From assembly GCA_013399695.1 (NCBI GenBank), contig VXAU01004948.1, positions 126,279 through 190,278 on the forward strand: a stretch of 64,000 bases of DNA, in the 5' to 3' direction. Source of the stretch: Formicarius rufipectus. Lineage: Eukaryota; Chordata; Aves; Passeriformes; Formicariidae. The position numbers and the translations under genes are program-made. This document shows, in pieces, positions 1 to 13,588 of the stretch; positions within the stretch are counted from its first letter, which is position 1, and every line of letters starts with the position of its first letter. The notes below the pieces were generated by a model. It was given only the letters and a program-made list of their open reading frames with translations, did no database searches and had not been told where the DNA came from.

Positions 1-1917
1 TGTGTTTTTTATTTAAGATTTTATGGAGATTTTTTACAGCTATAATCAAATAGCTTTCATCAGCAATAACAGAATAAACAATGATACCAGTTTATCAAAG
101 ACTTTTTAATGGAGCACAGCAGGTATCTAAATAAATAATTTCTTCCAGTGTTTTAAAATCATTCTTCTGGATAAGGGAGTCTTTTCTTGCTGTCTTTGTT
201 TCCCTTTGGAGGCAAGACAGACAAAGCTCTAAGAATCAAAGTCTTAATTTTATTAATGTTTTTTTCAAGTATACTGCATTCTCACAATCTTTATGTTCCT
301 TGGAGACTTCAGATTCCAACAGCTTGACTGCAGGAATGATTTTTAACTTTATACATTACAGATATTTTCCAAGGCAGGTGGTTTTGCAACCCTTGTGCCA
401 CATGCCTTCTGGCAGAACAGGGCCACATTCAGTTTCTGAAGCCTGTTACTGAGTGCTTAAGAAACATTGGGCCAAACCCATACCAGAAAAATGGGGAAAT
501 AATTTGTATTGGCAGTCAATAAATCCAGATAGAATTTATGGGGTGATGGGGTGGAGAAACACAATAAAATGGTGACTTGGAAAAATAATGAATCACTGGT
601 GGGTATCTAGGCAATAGCCTTGATTGCAATAACTATCTCATGGCTGTTAGCCACCTCCTGCTTTCCCCCCCAGCTCTGCTATAGTGCTGTCCTAAATCCA
701 GACTCAGAGTCTACATTGCAGTAGACTAGGTAATTCCTCATCCCAAATTCATGTGTAACTGTCATGGGTTATACTATCCATTGGAAGAATGAAATGTCTG
801 TTGTCGAGAGGGAGGGCCTATTTTGTTTTCTCAATGACATGCAGTCTGGCCTCTGCTCATCCTCACCACTGACACTTCATCTTGGGTAACTTTCACTCCT
901 ATACTAAGCAGCACCCTGCTGAAATTGTCACTTGTGCTTTATGGCTTTCTTGACCACTTCCACCTGCTCCTGCAGTTTTTCTTCTTGTTACAGAGGAATC
1001 ACTGATGTTCAAATGTCTGTCTCAATCCTTGCTGCTAAGGATGTGCCTTGATGGGCTTTCTTTCCTTCTTTACTATGTCTATTCGTCTTCTATTACACCA
1101 TTTTAAGCTGCACCATAGGATTTATGGTATCTCTGTCTTTAGATGTACCAGACATAATTCTTATCAGGTGTGAAAATAGTGTCTTATAACCAAAATGTCA
1201 TAAACATTATTATATAATATTGATAATCCAGGCAGCTTCCAAAGAGATGCTAGTGGAGTAAGACCACCTGCTTCTATCATGTTCCCTCTCTCTGATGAAT
1301 ACTGCTAAAGGCCAGACCTGGCCTATTCTGTCATTGCTGAGCTCACTGGCATCTCAGACCTTTTCCATGTTGATATCAGGATGTTCCAAGCCACTCCTTT
1401 TCGTAGTTTAGGGTCTGATTTCCGTGAGTCCTCTACTCTTAAGCCTTCAGGGCACAAGAATCACCTTTCTGTGGTTTTGTCTCATGTTTTTCTTTATGGC
1501 TGCATTGAAAGTGCCAGACCATCCTGGTATTTCTTATTCAGTGACACTGTAGATTCTGTTTATTACCTTTATCAATGACCAGGTGTCTAAGTTTAGAGAG
1601 CTTAGAAAAATTTATAGCTAAAACAGAGGGACTAATCTCCTTCAATTTCAAAACAAATTTTAATTAAGATATGATAAATGGAAGGATAACAGTTCCTAGC
1701 TATAATTTATATATATATCTCTATATATGTATTTAAGATAAACAAAAACAACCAGAACTAAATGAGTAAAATAGAAAAAAAAAACCTGAGCAAAAACCCT
1801 TCCCTCCCCCAGTCTCTGTCCCTGGCAGGCACGAAGGTATTTACAGACCGCAGGTGATGAGATGAGTAGCCGGTACTGGGTTGCTCCTGGGGGGTTGGTG
1901 GATGGGAAGAAAAAGCT

Positions 1918-1986
1918 NNNNNNNNNNNNNNNNNNNNNNNNNNNNNNNNNNNNNNNNNNNNNNNNNNNNNNNNNNNNNNNNNNNNN
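1918..1986. other. Assembly gap (69 N)
   Basis: This is a run of 69 N inside an AHRR intron. The left flank ends 'gaagaaaaagct' and the right flank starts 'aaaacacccagcc'. No flanking duplication is visible. No exon is affected as far as can be seen. Confidence 0.99.
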
Positions 1987-2149
1987 AAAACACCCAGCCT
2001 GCAGCCTGAGGGGTGTGCTGTGCCTTAGACAATAGCTGCTAATGTGCCATTGTGAGCAGTTCATGGGAAAAAATGGCATAGAGGTTTTAGAACACACACC
2101 CACACAGTGACAAACTGACCCTGGATACTAAAACCAGGACACCTGGTTA

Positions 2150-2290
2150 AAGGGATCGAGTCAGTTTGATATGACAGAAGTTGAATGGGAGTGATGACCT
2201 GCATGAGGGCAGGAAGGCTCTTCAGAGAGATCTGGAGAGGCTTACTACTTACTTAAATTTTTCAACAAAGATTGTTATGTGCCCAGCATC
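2150..2290 (+). mobile_element. CR1 LINE fragment, short and diverged
   Basis: The phrases 'gggcaggaaggctcttcaga', 'gagatctggagaggct' and 'ttcaacaaagattgttatgt' match, in order, the avian CR1 consensus stretch 'gtaggaaggctctgcagagg', 'gatctggacaggctgg', 'ttcaacaaggccaagtgc'. It is heavily mutated and its ends are uncertain. Orientation is CR1 sense on the + strand. Confidence 0.5.
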
Positions 2291-5200
2291 TTAAAAATCT
2301 TAAAATTACAGACATATGATCTTCAACTTATTAAACAAACAAATAACTTCTTCAAAGTTAAAAGGAGAGCTAGGTTTGATGATGCAACCCTTATAATTCT
2401 CCACTGGCATTAATAACCTCAGCTTCATTACTTTAGCTACTTAATCATCTAAAAAGTTGGGGTTTCCACACTGAGCTTCCATGTTTTGGAGGCATGCTTT
2501 TGTTCTACCACTTATTAGATTAATTTTGCTGATTTGAGATGTAAGTAACAAGATTAGTGAGGCAATTCAGGTTATCTAGCTACTGAACCAGTAGCATTTG
2601 TTCTTTGACTGTTGGTGCAAAGCTATAGCATAATCAAGTGTAGGCCATTTATCACAAAAAACACTTGATCACACAGAAAAGTCCCTTATAGATTGCTTCT
2701 TCATTCCATATCACTCGTTTGGGCACTACTGTGAATAGGAAATTTTCGTTCTTACCTAGTAGCTCTCGCTGAAGTCAGTGAGGGTTTTTTTGACAGCTGT
2801 GATAGCAAAGAGAGTCCAAGTCTTCTTAATCAAAACCAATGAAAGAATTTTTATGCAAAGGCATAATTCAGGATTTGATACAATGCAAGTTGGAAGCATT
2901 TATTTTAGCATTTCATTTTACCTTAAAAACAGGTGCAAATAATAAGCTTTCTGGGGGTTACTTTGAAGAGAGAAGTGTATATGCACATTTTGACACTGAG
3001 AGGTATCTCCTGGTGGCCTCTACTAACAGCCTGGACTAGAGTTCAAGTTTCATTCCGAGGGAGTTGGAAAATGATACATTAGAAAACATCCGATTGGTGC
3101 TGTTCTTCACTCTGCATAAGGAAATAACATAGGAAACCCTTTTCCCACTTGGTTTCCTGTAATTTTTTTAAACTTGTTAGTGCAATTCCCTTTCCTCCTT
3201 CCAAACTAATTTATGTAATCAGTACTTGATTAAACTGTACTCTTGAAAAAGGTACCCCAGTTTTAATTTCAGTCTGAGAGCAAGAGATTTTACTCTTCCT
3301 GTTATTTTTTAATTTAAACTTGAAAAGGAAAACTGGGAGTCCAATGAAAGTGCATGGTTATTATATGAGCCTATGAGCAAGGCACGGACTTCAGAAATCA
3401 AAAACTGGTAGACAGAGACTTTTTGGTTTATTCTGCTCTGGAATTCCTTTTCAGCTTTTAATGGTGCTGACTCTCTTCACGCAGTTCTAAAGTAAACCCT
3501 GTCAGATGATGGTACAGTGCTTCACTTTTTAATCTACTGGTTTAAAATGGAGCCAGCAAAATAGGAAAGTCTCACAAGAAGCTCGTAGTTTTAGTGTATT
3601 TTTTTCCCAGTTAATACAGCTTTTAAAAGTTACACAAACAACCCTTTTGCTTTCCTTTGTTTTTAAACATGAACCTTCTCCCAGTAATTCAGATGACATG
3701 ATTTAAGCTGACATTAGTCACTTGGTATGGCTTACAGAGAATTTATCCATGAAAAAAAGTGCCATAAATGGGGTTAGGAGTGCCATTTTATTACATGCGT
3801 ACATGCACTTTTTTCTTGCCAGGCACAAGCAAAACACAAAGGAACACTTCAGAGGCCCTGGTCCCTTTTTTCTTTCTTTGCAAATAGGCATATTTCTAAA
3901 ATCCAGACTTGAAATTTGGCATGGCCACAGCTCTGTGCAAAAAACATCCTTTCTGTTGCCCTTTAAACAAATAACTAATGGTCTTGCTTATTTCTTTCTT
4001 CTTCTTCCTTTTTTTTTTTTTTTTTTTTTTCCCCCCTCCTTTAACAAATCTGGACAGAAAAGCCACGACTGCTAAATACTGTTTGGTCTCTCCTCCAGTC
4101 CTTAGTGCTACTGTTTGTTATGACCATAACAATCATGATGCTGCCATGGGGCTGAGGTTTCTGAAATGCAGGAGGTGACACCACCCAGCTTGAACAAAAC
4201 AAAATCATGTTATCCTCTTCCTTCAGATTTTCAGCCTGAGTTTGAGGCAAGTGATAAAAGATGAATTTTGATGGGCAACACTGTGTGGAAATACTGAATA
4301 AAATGGTAACCACATTTGCCATTGCACATAGTGTCTGAGCCGCTTGACTTTTGCCAGGACTTTTGCAAGAGTTTTAAGTAAGGATTTGAAGAGGAAAAAC
4401 AGGTACTCCGGCAGAGGCTTTTGTGAAGCCTTTTAGCAAAAGGGAAAATGGAATAAAGTGTTTGTTTCCAAATCCTGTATATGGGTGACATGTTGGGCTG
4501 ATGAGAGTCAGTACTGAGCTTCTCCAACATGAAGTGACAGTTTATAATTGAGAGTGGAGCAAGCTGGGAGTGGATTAGAAAATCAGAACAAGCAGCTTCT
4601 GTTTAATGTGATAGATCAGGGAGCGTGGACAGCCGACACAGGTGTGTGGTGAGGAGAGACAGCATCCTCTGCACTGGCATCAGGAAAGGTGTCTTCCATC
4701 TGTTGGGACAGAGGAAAACCTGCTGTCATTTGAGGAAAGCTAGCTGAGAAAATTTAGTTGTACCAGTGAACAGAGCAGCTGTCCATCCACAGCATTAAGG
4801 TAAGGAATCAGTAAGCTTTGGGCACAAACCAGACAGATGTGGATCTGAATTTCAGGCCACAGTTGCTGTCCTCCATCACAGCCAGCTCCACCCGAGCTCA
4901 CTTTTCACAGCCGCTTCCTCTGTTTCTGCTCAGGCTATTTTGGTGCCTCTTGGAGACAGTCCAGTGGCCACATAACTTCCTCCTCAACAAAACATATTCT
5001 CCTGTTTCAGCTCCGTTAGGGTTTTTCTCTCACTGATTTCAGAGCTAATCCTTTTTAACAGCTCTCACCAGTCAATAGATTTGATATCTGCGTGTGTGAG
5101 CACTGCATTGTACAGATGCACCAGGACTTAGCTTGTTACTAGAACTGACTTCTTGCATTAAAATGACAAAGGCAATCATAGCACACTGTTCATTTCATAA

Positions 5201-8200
5201 AAATTTCTGCATGAACATTTGTTTTTGATGAAGTGTTTTTGAAGATGGCAATTTCAAATATTGCAAAAAACCCCCCAAAACATAAAAGAAATAGAAATAC
5301 ACTTTACATAATTGCAATCATACATTGTTTAACTTGTTTTCAACTGGTTGAAGTGAAATTATAAGTGAACAGCCTAAGTTGTGTTTAAAGATGATACTTA
5401 CTCCCAGTATTCTTAACTCAGAAAAGCTGATGAGCTGCAGCCTTACTATCTTCTCAGTAGGGTGGAGTGATGAGCAAGAAAGCAGGTCCAGTCTAGGCTG
5501 TATGCAGTTTTGAGAAATTTTTTAAATTCACAGTGATTTTGTTTTGTGGGTATGGAGGTTTTGAAAGAAAAACATATATTTTACTAGAAAAGTTGAGAAC
5601 ATTTTGCTTTTACTTTTTTTTCTACCTTAGTTAATAAAACTTAAATAATTTTTGATGGGTTTGAACTGAAAAAACGCTTGCTATTAAGTGTACTCTTTCC
5701 TAGTATTAGCAAGGATATAGTATTGATTTGGAGACAGGAGAATAGATAAGCACCATTCAAATAGTTCTGTTCTCATTCCAAGGACTTCAAGAGGAATAAC
5801 CATCATTCTGATTTTAACTATTCCTGACATTTTATAATGAGTAGAAAAAAGATAAAATAGATAGTTCTTGTATCCTGTTGTAATTGCAGTTCTTCCTGGA
5901 ACTCCTAGAACTTTCACCAACCTGTTCTGCACCTTCCCCACTCCTCCCAGTACTGCAATGCCCCAGAATTCTCCAGTAACTGAGACTGGGCTTTTCTTAG
6001 CAATAAGAAAAGAAATGTGTGCTCACACTAAAGCAGGGGCTTGCGGAAGAGACCCGGGAAAGGGTTCATTTAGTCTACAAATACAGCTTAAGATTTGCAG
6101 TCATTGCTGCTGGTTAGAAGAGCTGTCCCTAACTTTCTGTGCTTATCCTCCTCCAGCTGACCCACTGTCATCCACTTGATATCTAGATTAGAATAAGTAT
6201 TGCCTGCCTCTCTGGGTCAGTGTAATGCCTTAATAGAAGAATTCACCTCTGCTGTCAGTATAGGACAGGGCGTGTTTGATACAGGATACTTAGAGGATAC
6301 AAAACAGCATAAAACGATAACTCACTCAGTAAAGCAGTTCCCAGAGTCAAATTCAGAAAGACCACACTCCCTAACAATTCTACTGACATGAAACTGTGTT
6401 TATAAAAGCTGGTTTAGCATATATTATCAAACAGAATGTGAAATACAGATTGCTTTGCTCTTCTCCCCTCCCCCTAAAAGTTTTATGTTAGGAAATGAGA
6501 TGTATAGTGCTAAATACACAGAAAAACATTGCTCTGAAATTAGGACATCGCATTCTGTTTACAGTATATAGGCTACAACATTGTCTCTTTTAGGCTTTGA
6601 TTCCTTACAGAAAGAGATGTTCATGCTCATTAAGTTTTCAAGTACAAATAAAAGCTGTGGATGGAATATTATGACGGCATCTTCTCTTCAGGACTTGATG
6701 CACTTACATGTAAATAACACTGAAAAATAAATCCAGACATTTGATACTTACATATGTCTAATTGTCCAATATGTTGGATAAATATTACTTGAAACTCTTC
6801 TCAGTAAGTTTTTTTCTGTGAAAGATAATGGTTAATCTTACTACATTTGTTATTGCAAAGTCTACCTAACTAAATTTGTTATTACAAGTGCAGAGTAGTG
6901 AGCAATTACTGCTTCATTTTGTGTCTTCTCAAATGGACTTAATCAGGCTTGCATTTTCTATATTGAAATTGTTGCAGAGAAGACTGAAAAGCTCAGAGCA
7001 GCTGCAGACCTCAGACAGAATGAAGAGCTGAACTTCCACTGAAGATATGATACTGCCCCAGCTTTGCTTTAATCTGTGAATACAACATCTGCTTTTGAGG
7101 AAGTGAAATGAGAAACTGCATAAATCAATATACAGACTGTTTCTATTTTCAAGTGTAGTTCAGGGCCGAGTATTTGTGAAAGAGCATTGACAGGAGGGTT
7201 CCATTACTAGTAGAGCACAATTTTAAATTTAACATCATGATTAATGAGGAAGCTTAAGGAAAAGATGTAAAAGATTATGTCATAATTTAGTATCCTTTCA
7301 TGTTAATTGCTAAGGTAAATAGTATGTTATTCATCCAAGTACTCACTAAGACATCTAGTAATCATCATACATATATCTACATATTAATAAATAAAATATG
7401 CTTTCCCCCTACAATTTTAAAATTAATAATTTGAATATTATTTTTCTTTGGATTATTGAAAATAGCCTCCAGTACTTGTATACTGTCCATTAATTTCAGG
7501 TAGTATTCATATTCTTGCTTCCTCTATGAAATCCTAAATGGTAATGCAAAGAAAAGAATAATGAAATTTTTACAATTAAATGTGAAAAAATACACCTAAC
7601 TTTGCCATCAATAGAGGTGTTTGGTGTCATCCATGAATTCGCTTTTGCAGCAACAAAACCTGTGAGCTATTAGTCATTAGTGCTGCTCCACTCTGGAAGC
7701 ATTGTCTGTATTCTCATTTCCAATGTTTGGTACTTTTGAAAAACATGGGAAGTAATTGCAATAAATTTCTTTCTAGCATACGCCACATCAACTATCTACA
7801 CATACAAATTCAACTGATGCTTCACCTCCTGTTTCTCAGTCCCACCTTGGGCAGAGGAGTAGGTTTTGAAGCACCAGGCTCATTGTGGGCCAGAAGTTCA
7901 TCCATATAGTAATGAAGTAAGGTCCTATCCCAAGAACCTAACACAAACTAAGCATGCTTTGTTACAAAAGCTTAGCTTGGAAGGAAAGTATAATGGAAGA
8001 AAAACTGCATTTACAATTTTGCGTCATGCACTCAAAACAACTTCAAAGGCAAAGTTGTTCTTGGTTGTGTCCAATACTTGTTACATATCAAGCATATAAA
8101 AACACATCACCATGGTTTAAAATGTTTTTACGTGTGTGCACACATTGCAATCTCACCCTCCAGGGAACTACTATGTTTTCTTGAAAGTTTATAGCTGACA

Positions 8201-8423
8201 ATTACCGGAGTCCAATGACTTACATTTTCCTAACTGACTTCCAGGAGGCCAGTTTTGTCTGCTGCCTCTTGACGAACCACAGTGTTCCAGCTCCCTTGTT
8301 AGACTGAAGGCATATATAAACAAGTATCTCCAAGGTTTCTGTAATTCCTTGGTGGAATTCATGGGATACTGAGAAGTGGAATAATGAGAAATTTCACCAG
8401 CTGAATGATTCACCATCATTTGT

Positions 8424-8524
8424 GCCTTTCAGGTGGCACAGTTGTTCCCCTGACAATAAATGGGAGGGCCAGGGCTCAAATCTCTCTGGCGTCGTGAATG
8501 ATCTTGTTGCTCTTGTGGCACTAG
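8424..8524 (+). repeat. Possible old tRNA-derived SINE remnant
   Basis: A-box-like 'tggcacagttg' (from about 8432) is followed about 38 bases later by B-box-like 'ggctcaaatc'. The spacing and order resemble a pol III tRNA promoter, as in MIR-type SINEs. No tail or target duplication was identified. It could be chance. Confidence 0.2.
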
Positions 8525-10394
8525 ATGAATTTTCTATTGCAAGAAGCCTCAGGTGATATCCAAGATCGAGAAGACAGGCAGGAATATGAACTTTGTTTTA
8601 TCTGGGATGTCTGGAGGAGTGAAAGGGGTATAATGATCATATGTACTATTCCTTTGCATTTGAAAATGAACATTTCTGCTGTCTATGAAAACCAGTTTAT
8701 CAGATTGAGCACTTTCTCTACGACAGGCTTCCCATATAAACCCACCTCTGTAGACTTCAGCCTATACTCCCTTTCCTGGCTCAAATGATGGAAATTTGTC
8801 TTCTGTTTTGTTTCTTTTGCCTGAAAACTAAGCAGTACACACAAGCCCTTGATCAAAACTGAATGCTAAAACAATTCTGCCAGTCTCCTTTGCAAGAAAT
8901 AATCCTTACTCATCAAACTGTTTCTTTTGAAGTTGCTTTGCAGATACCAGAGAAATATATAAGAGTCCATAGGGCTAAGAGATACTGTACTTGTTGAGCA
9001 AAGGCCGTATTCTGATGTCACCAGAAATGCCATTTCTGAATATTCATTTATGTGGGATTTTATTTCAGGGTTAAGTAAGAGTTAAATTTTTTTTGTTGGT
9101 TGTTTGTTTTTTGGGATTTTTTTTTTTTTTTTATAAATAGATTCTCAGGCATTCTAGAGGGATTTGTGAGAAGGGCAATTACGAGTCCTAAAAACACCAG
9201 TTGAAAGAAATACTGATTCACTAAACAATACAGTTGAAGACAGAAGACACATTAACTGCCTGTGTTTCCTAGTATTTATAAGACAAGAATGAGTATATAA
9301 TTTACAGAGCTTTTAAGTAGTTACTTATTTAGATCACCAGAAAGCTGCCCTCTCCCACATAGGATGCAAAAACCCAGTGATCCACTGTTAAATGAAGCTG
9401 TTCCAGATAAACTGCGAGCCAACTGACCCTGGAAATTTAGTACCCAAGTTGCGTGACTTGAAAAGCTGTTCAAAGCAAGGCATGGCTGCAGGCCTTGACT
9501 GTTGTACTTTAGTAGCCATAGTAACATGGTCTCTGGAGACCTAATGCTAGTGAATTTTCCTTTATTTCAAGGAAGAGTAATAAGAGAAATGTGGATTGGA
9601 ACTTGTTCTCTCTCTTCTTCTTTTTTTTTTTTTTTTTCCTCCTTATTTTTACTATGCCATGACCTTGACCAAAATACCTTTGAAGTATTTTCTGGCTGAT
9701 TTTCTGCTATGAGACCAGGAAAAAAAAATCAGGATATATAAAGGATCTTGCCAAAGGAAGTCCTATCTTCCTCAAAATATTTGCCTTCATTCCCAAAGAG
9801 AACCTCTTGACTAATAATGTTTCAAAAACTTCTTAATGGAAGGAACTGATAACTTTAATCTCACAACTACTATGGGCACCAGAATAATATCATACTTTCT
9901 TTGAACAGACAGATTGTTTTTTTGTTTCAGTAGCAGGTGCAGTTTTTCGTGAGTGCATAATTGGATGTACATGTTTTTTCAGAAGAACACAGGCCCCTGT
10001 GTGGTGCCAAGTTTTGGTGTTTTGTTTTTTTGTTTTTTTTTAATATGGGAAAAAACCCCCACATGATTTAATTTTTTAAGTACAATGCAGAAAACTCTTG
10101 TGTTTTTAAAAAGCCAAATACAAACAAACAAATCTTCGCAATACATACTTAAGTCTGTCTCACATGTTTCAGCTATTATCCTGGATTACAAATTCCATCT
10201 GTCATTGAATCCATATGGTTTACCAAATGGCAGTTCAAAACCATGTATTTTTTGCAGATTCAAAGTGAGTTGTTTTTCGTTGTAAAAGTTTTAAGGTCCA
10301 TATATTTTTGTGTGTGTTTTTTTTTCTGTTTGTGCGTGTGACCCTCTGTGCATATGTAAAAATAAGCAATACTGCTAGAAATTTGAGTATGCAA

Positions 10395-10478
10395 GTGGAC
10401 TTTGCTGATTTAAAGATACTAGTTATTGTTGTTGTTGTGGACTTTACTGATTTAAAGACACTAGTTGTTGTTGTTGTT
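10395..10478. repeat. Tandem duplication, 42-bp unit with TTG run
   Basis: Two adjacent copies (10395-10436 and 10437-10478) read 'gtggactttgctgattt' and 'gtggactttactgattt', each followed by 'aaaga.actagtt' and a TTG run. The second copy runs into the tail of the truncated SINE. It was probably made by slippage or unequal exchange involving the TTG tail and the target site. Confidence 0.75.
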
Positions 10479-10543
10479 GTTGGTTGGACTTCTTGAATGA
10501 AGATCTTGGGATAAGCCTGCGCAATGGATTTTTTGGGTGAGGC
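10469..10543 (-). mobile_element. 5'-truncated tRNA-SINE copy with 11-bp target duplication
   Basis: The sequence 'ggataagcctgcgcaatgga' is shared exactly with the longer copy at 11.3 kb, and the flanking bases are similar. A (TTG)n run sits at the left, which is the 3' tail when read on the minus strand. The same 11 bases, 'acactagttgt', flank the element at 10458-10468 and 10544-10554, a target-site duplication. The tRNA-like head is missing, as in a 5' truncation during retrotransposition. Confidence 0.8.
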
Positions 10544-11276
10544 ACACTAGTTGTACACAAAGCCCATACCACTCAGTAGTGGAGTTTGGTTATTTCATCC
10601 TCTAAATACATGAGCCCTATTTAGGCTTTCCATTATTTCTGCTGAAAGGATTAAAGTGAAATGAGAAGAGCTGCCTTTATTTCTCTTTGCTGTCCCCTCA
10701 GTGTTTTGAAACAAGCACATACTTACATCAGTGAGCGTGAACTGCACAGGTATGAGTTATGAGGCTGATCTGCATCCTCTTTCCCTTTTCCTCACCCCAT
10801 GTTATTGATTACCCAGGCAGATGGCTGCTGTGGTTCTGGCACAGCACGCCAGCAAAGCCTCCCATTCACTCGGAATGAGAGAAAGCTATTGCTGAGAATT
10901 ATATGTCAATAACCGATAATGTTTAAAAATTGTAAAAGGGACCCTATGCTTTGTTGTCCTATTTAATGTGAGTCCTGGTAACTCAGAACAAAAGAACTGG
11001 GAATAGTTTTTGCTCATTTTCATGGACTGAAGTCGCCTCTCTCTTCCATTCAGACTAACAAATCACTAGGCTTCTGGCCACAAGAATGGAAAAATCTCCA
11101 TGCAGTGTTACTGTAAAGGACTTCAATATGGAGTTATATTTGGTACCTGAGAGATTTATCCAAGCGGTTGGAAGAGACATTTTCCTACTAATTTGCAATC
11201 ACCATTACCCACTCAGGGGTACCAGACCTGTGCTTGAAAACACCCTCCTCCTTATCCCCATCTGTGGAAAAAAGAT

Positions 11277-11521
11277 TGTTGTTGTTGGCTGGACTTCGCA
11301 AACAAAGATTTTTTTTGGGATAAGCCTGCGCAATGGATTTTTTAGGTGGGGCACAGTGTGCGCGGAACTGGCCCCACCCCCTTTACTCCTGAGATTCATT
11401 TGCCATGGCCAAGCACGCTCAGATGGTGACAGCAAGTTCCTCGGGATTCGAACCGGCATCCTCAGAGGAGGAGCCGGCTCCAGAGGCGGCGACTTACACC
11501 ACCTGGCCAATGCCCGCCGCA
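11277..11521 (-). mobile_element. Full-length tRNA-derived SINE, about 245 bp
   Basis: Read on the minus strand, the element begins with a tRNA-like head: an A box 'tggccaggtggt' then, 55 bases on, a B box 'ggttcgaatcc'. A body follows (complement of 'ggataagcctgcgcaatgga'), then a tail of CAA units (TTG on the + strand at 11277-11287). The A-to-B distance of 55 is longer than the roughly 44 of class I tRNAs, and together with the A-box sequence it resembles class II (Leu/Ser) tRNAs. Near-identical 10-mers 'gaaaaaagat' (11267-11276) and 'gaaaagagat' (11522-11531) look like a target duplication with one mismatch. The family name is not known to me. Confidence 0.8.
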
Positions 11522-13588
11522 GAAAAGAGATAAGAAAAGTATAAATCCCAGCCCAACTCTGACTCTGTTTAGAGTCCTTTGTGCTACTGATGTCTGTTTT
11601 CACATTGAACTACAGCTTAGGGTAATATTGAGGAAACCAAAGATTTTGCAGTTATGGGTGAGACTCACTGGTTATGAAGTTTTACTTTATGTCCAGTTTG
11701 TCTCTTTTTAATGTGACCTAAGCACCTGTTAAAATGAGGTTCAGACACATGGCTCCATAAAAGTTGGTTTTGCACCAAAGTGGGTATTGCCTTTCCCATT
11801 TGTAAGGCAGAGAATCAGATCTCTGCACTTGGGGTCATGAAAACTAGGTGATGCTTAGTTAAAAGATATAAACTCAGCAGAGGACACCAGCATTTTGAGA
11901 ACAAACAAAAAACAGAGGAAGGAAAGTTTTATATGCAGCCCTCAAATCCATACTTATTTCTGGGTTAACCTGAACATATGGCTCCTTGAATTTTTCCTCC
12001 ACTTCTTTCCTCTTGCTCCTTCCCACTCCTTCCTTAATACCTCTTCCAAACTCACAGATGTAATTGCCAGCGCACTGATCTGAACCCTTAGAAATACACA
12101 TGGTCCCCTTTCCCTTTCCAGTCTTTACAAACTGCTGCACCTAATTCAGCCTGTGAAAGAAAAGCTTGTGGAAAGAAAAACCTTCCTGCCTTCTGCAGTG
12201 GGGGAACAACTCTTACATTTTAAAGGTAGAGACTGATCTCTCAGAGTATGTGTCTAGGCCTAAAGAATATGTACTAAAGAGTATGTATTGAAGAAGATAA
12301 ATTTTTTAACAGGACAATTTATTTCCTGAATCATGCAAGCAATCCTTGGCAAAAGCAGATGTTCCAGGGCTATTTCCTACAGTGGCTGAAAAACTCCAGC
12401 TTGCCTTCAAGACAAGGGAAGGCACCATTTTATGGTGTTCAGCATGATAACGTGTGAGATTCTTTGATCGTATTCAGATCTTGTGGCCATTATTTAACCC
12501 TTTCCAGATAGGGCTTGGTGGATTAGTTTGCAAAGCTTAAGAACTTTTTTTAATGCACAACATTTCTTTAATTTCTTTTATGTCCTCAATTTCTACCTGC
12601 CCCAGCTTCATGGGCATGACTGGAGGTCTTTTGGAATATGCACAGTAATAGCCACAGACATAAAGGAGGTCCCTTCAATGTCCTATGGTTATCTTTGTGG
12701 AAATTTTTAGTCTATCTAAATTAAAAGGCATTCCAGATATTAAAAATGTAATAAAATTCCTAGTATCACATCACTCATGATTTCATTGCTGTGAAGAGGC
12801 AAGATGTCAAAACTAATTTCTTGTCTCCATTTGATGCTGGAAAGGTATATAACAGATACCATCTATAGAAATTCCTCTCAGTGCAGTGAAAGGCACAGAT
12901 ATGAGGATGTAGAAATCTTGACACATTGTCTTCTTGTTGGTGAAGTACTGAGACAAATGTGGACCTTATTTAAAGCACAAAATAGCCCCAGTTGGGCAAC
13001 TGCTTGTGCTTGAAGAGTTGACAAGGATAACCAGTACTCAACACAAGCCCAACTAGGCAGATACACAACTTATTCCAGAAAGGATCTGTATCTATGGATC
13101 TGAACTGGAGCAAAACAAGATTTGCCCTTGACTATTCTTAGCAATGACTTATGGTTAGCACTGACTTGATTGAATCAGCTGCTGCTACAGTTCTTTCCAA
13201 ATGTAGGTGAGCCGTTGCAGGCTCTCCAGGATATTTCTCCAGTCAATATTTCACAGGTTCTTCAAGTCACAGACCCTCTGGCCAAGGGTGGCCCCATGAG
13301 GCCACTTTTCCAAAGGTGCTCCACATTTATGATTGGGACCAAACCTTCTGAGGAGGTCAGTCTATTGTGTGCTGAACTCTTGAAATTCTGCCCACCATTG
13401 TCACAGAGGGAACAGCCTTCAAGCAGTCTTGGAAATCTGGTCCTTATTTAGGAATCGAAAAGAGAACCAAACTCACAAAAATATGTCAGTGTATCTGGTT
13501 ACTGAGGAATTGAAAATCTGTCCTCCTTGTGCTTCAAGATTAACTCAGGATTAATAGCCACATCAGTAAATTGAGAGTAAGGTGAAGC

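Noticed and set aside
3722..4178. Open frames ending in runs of Phe and Pro
   Set aside because: Caused by a poly-T/poly-C tract at about 4009-4036.
11440..11520. A functional tRNA gene on the minus strand
   Set aside because: A and B boxes are present, but the stems do not pair well and it is embedded in a SINE with tail and target duplication.
11086..11603. Opposed 152- and 132-codon open frames with GC-rich ends
   Set aside because: They cover the SINE insertion; the codons come from its tRNA-like head and TTG tail.
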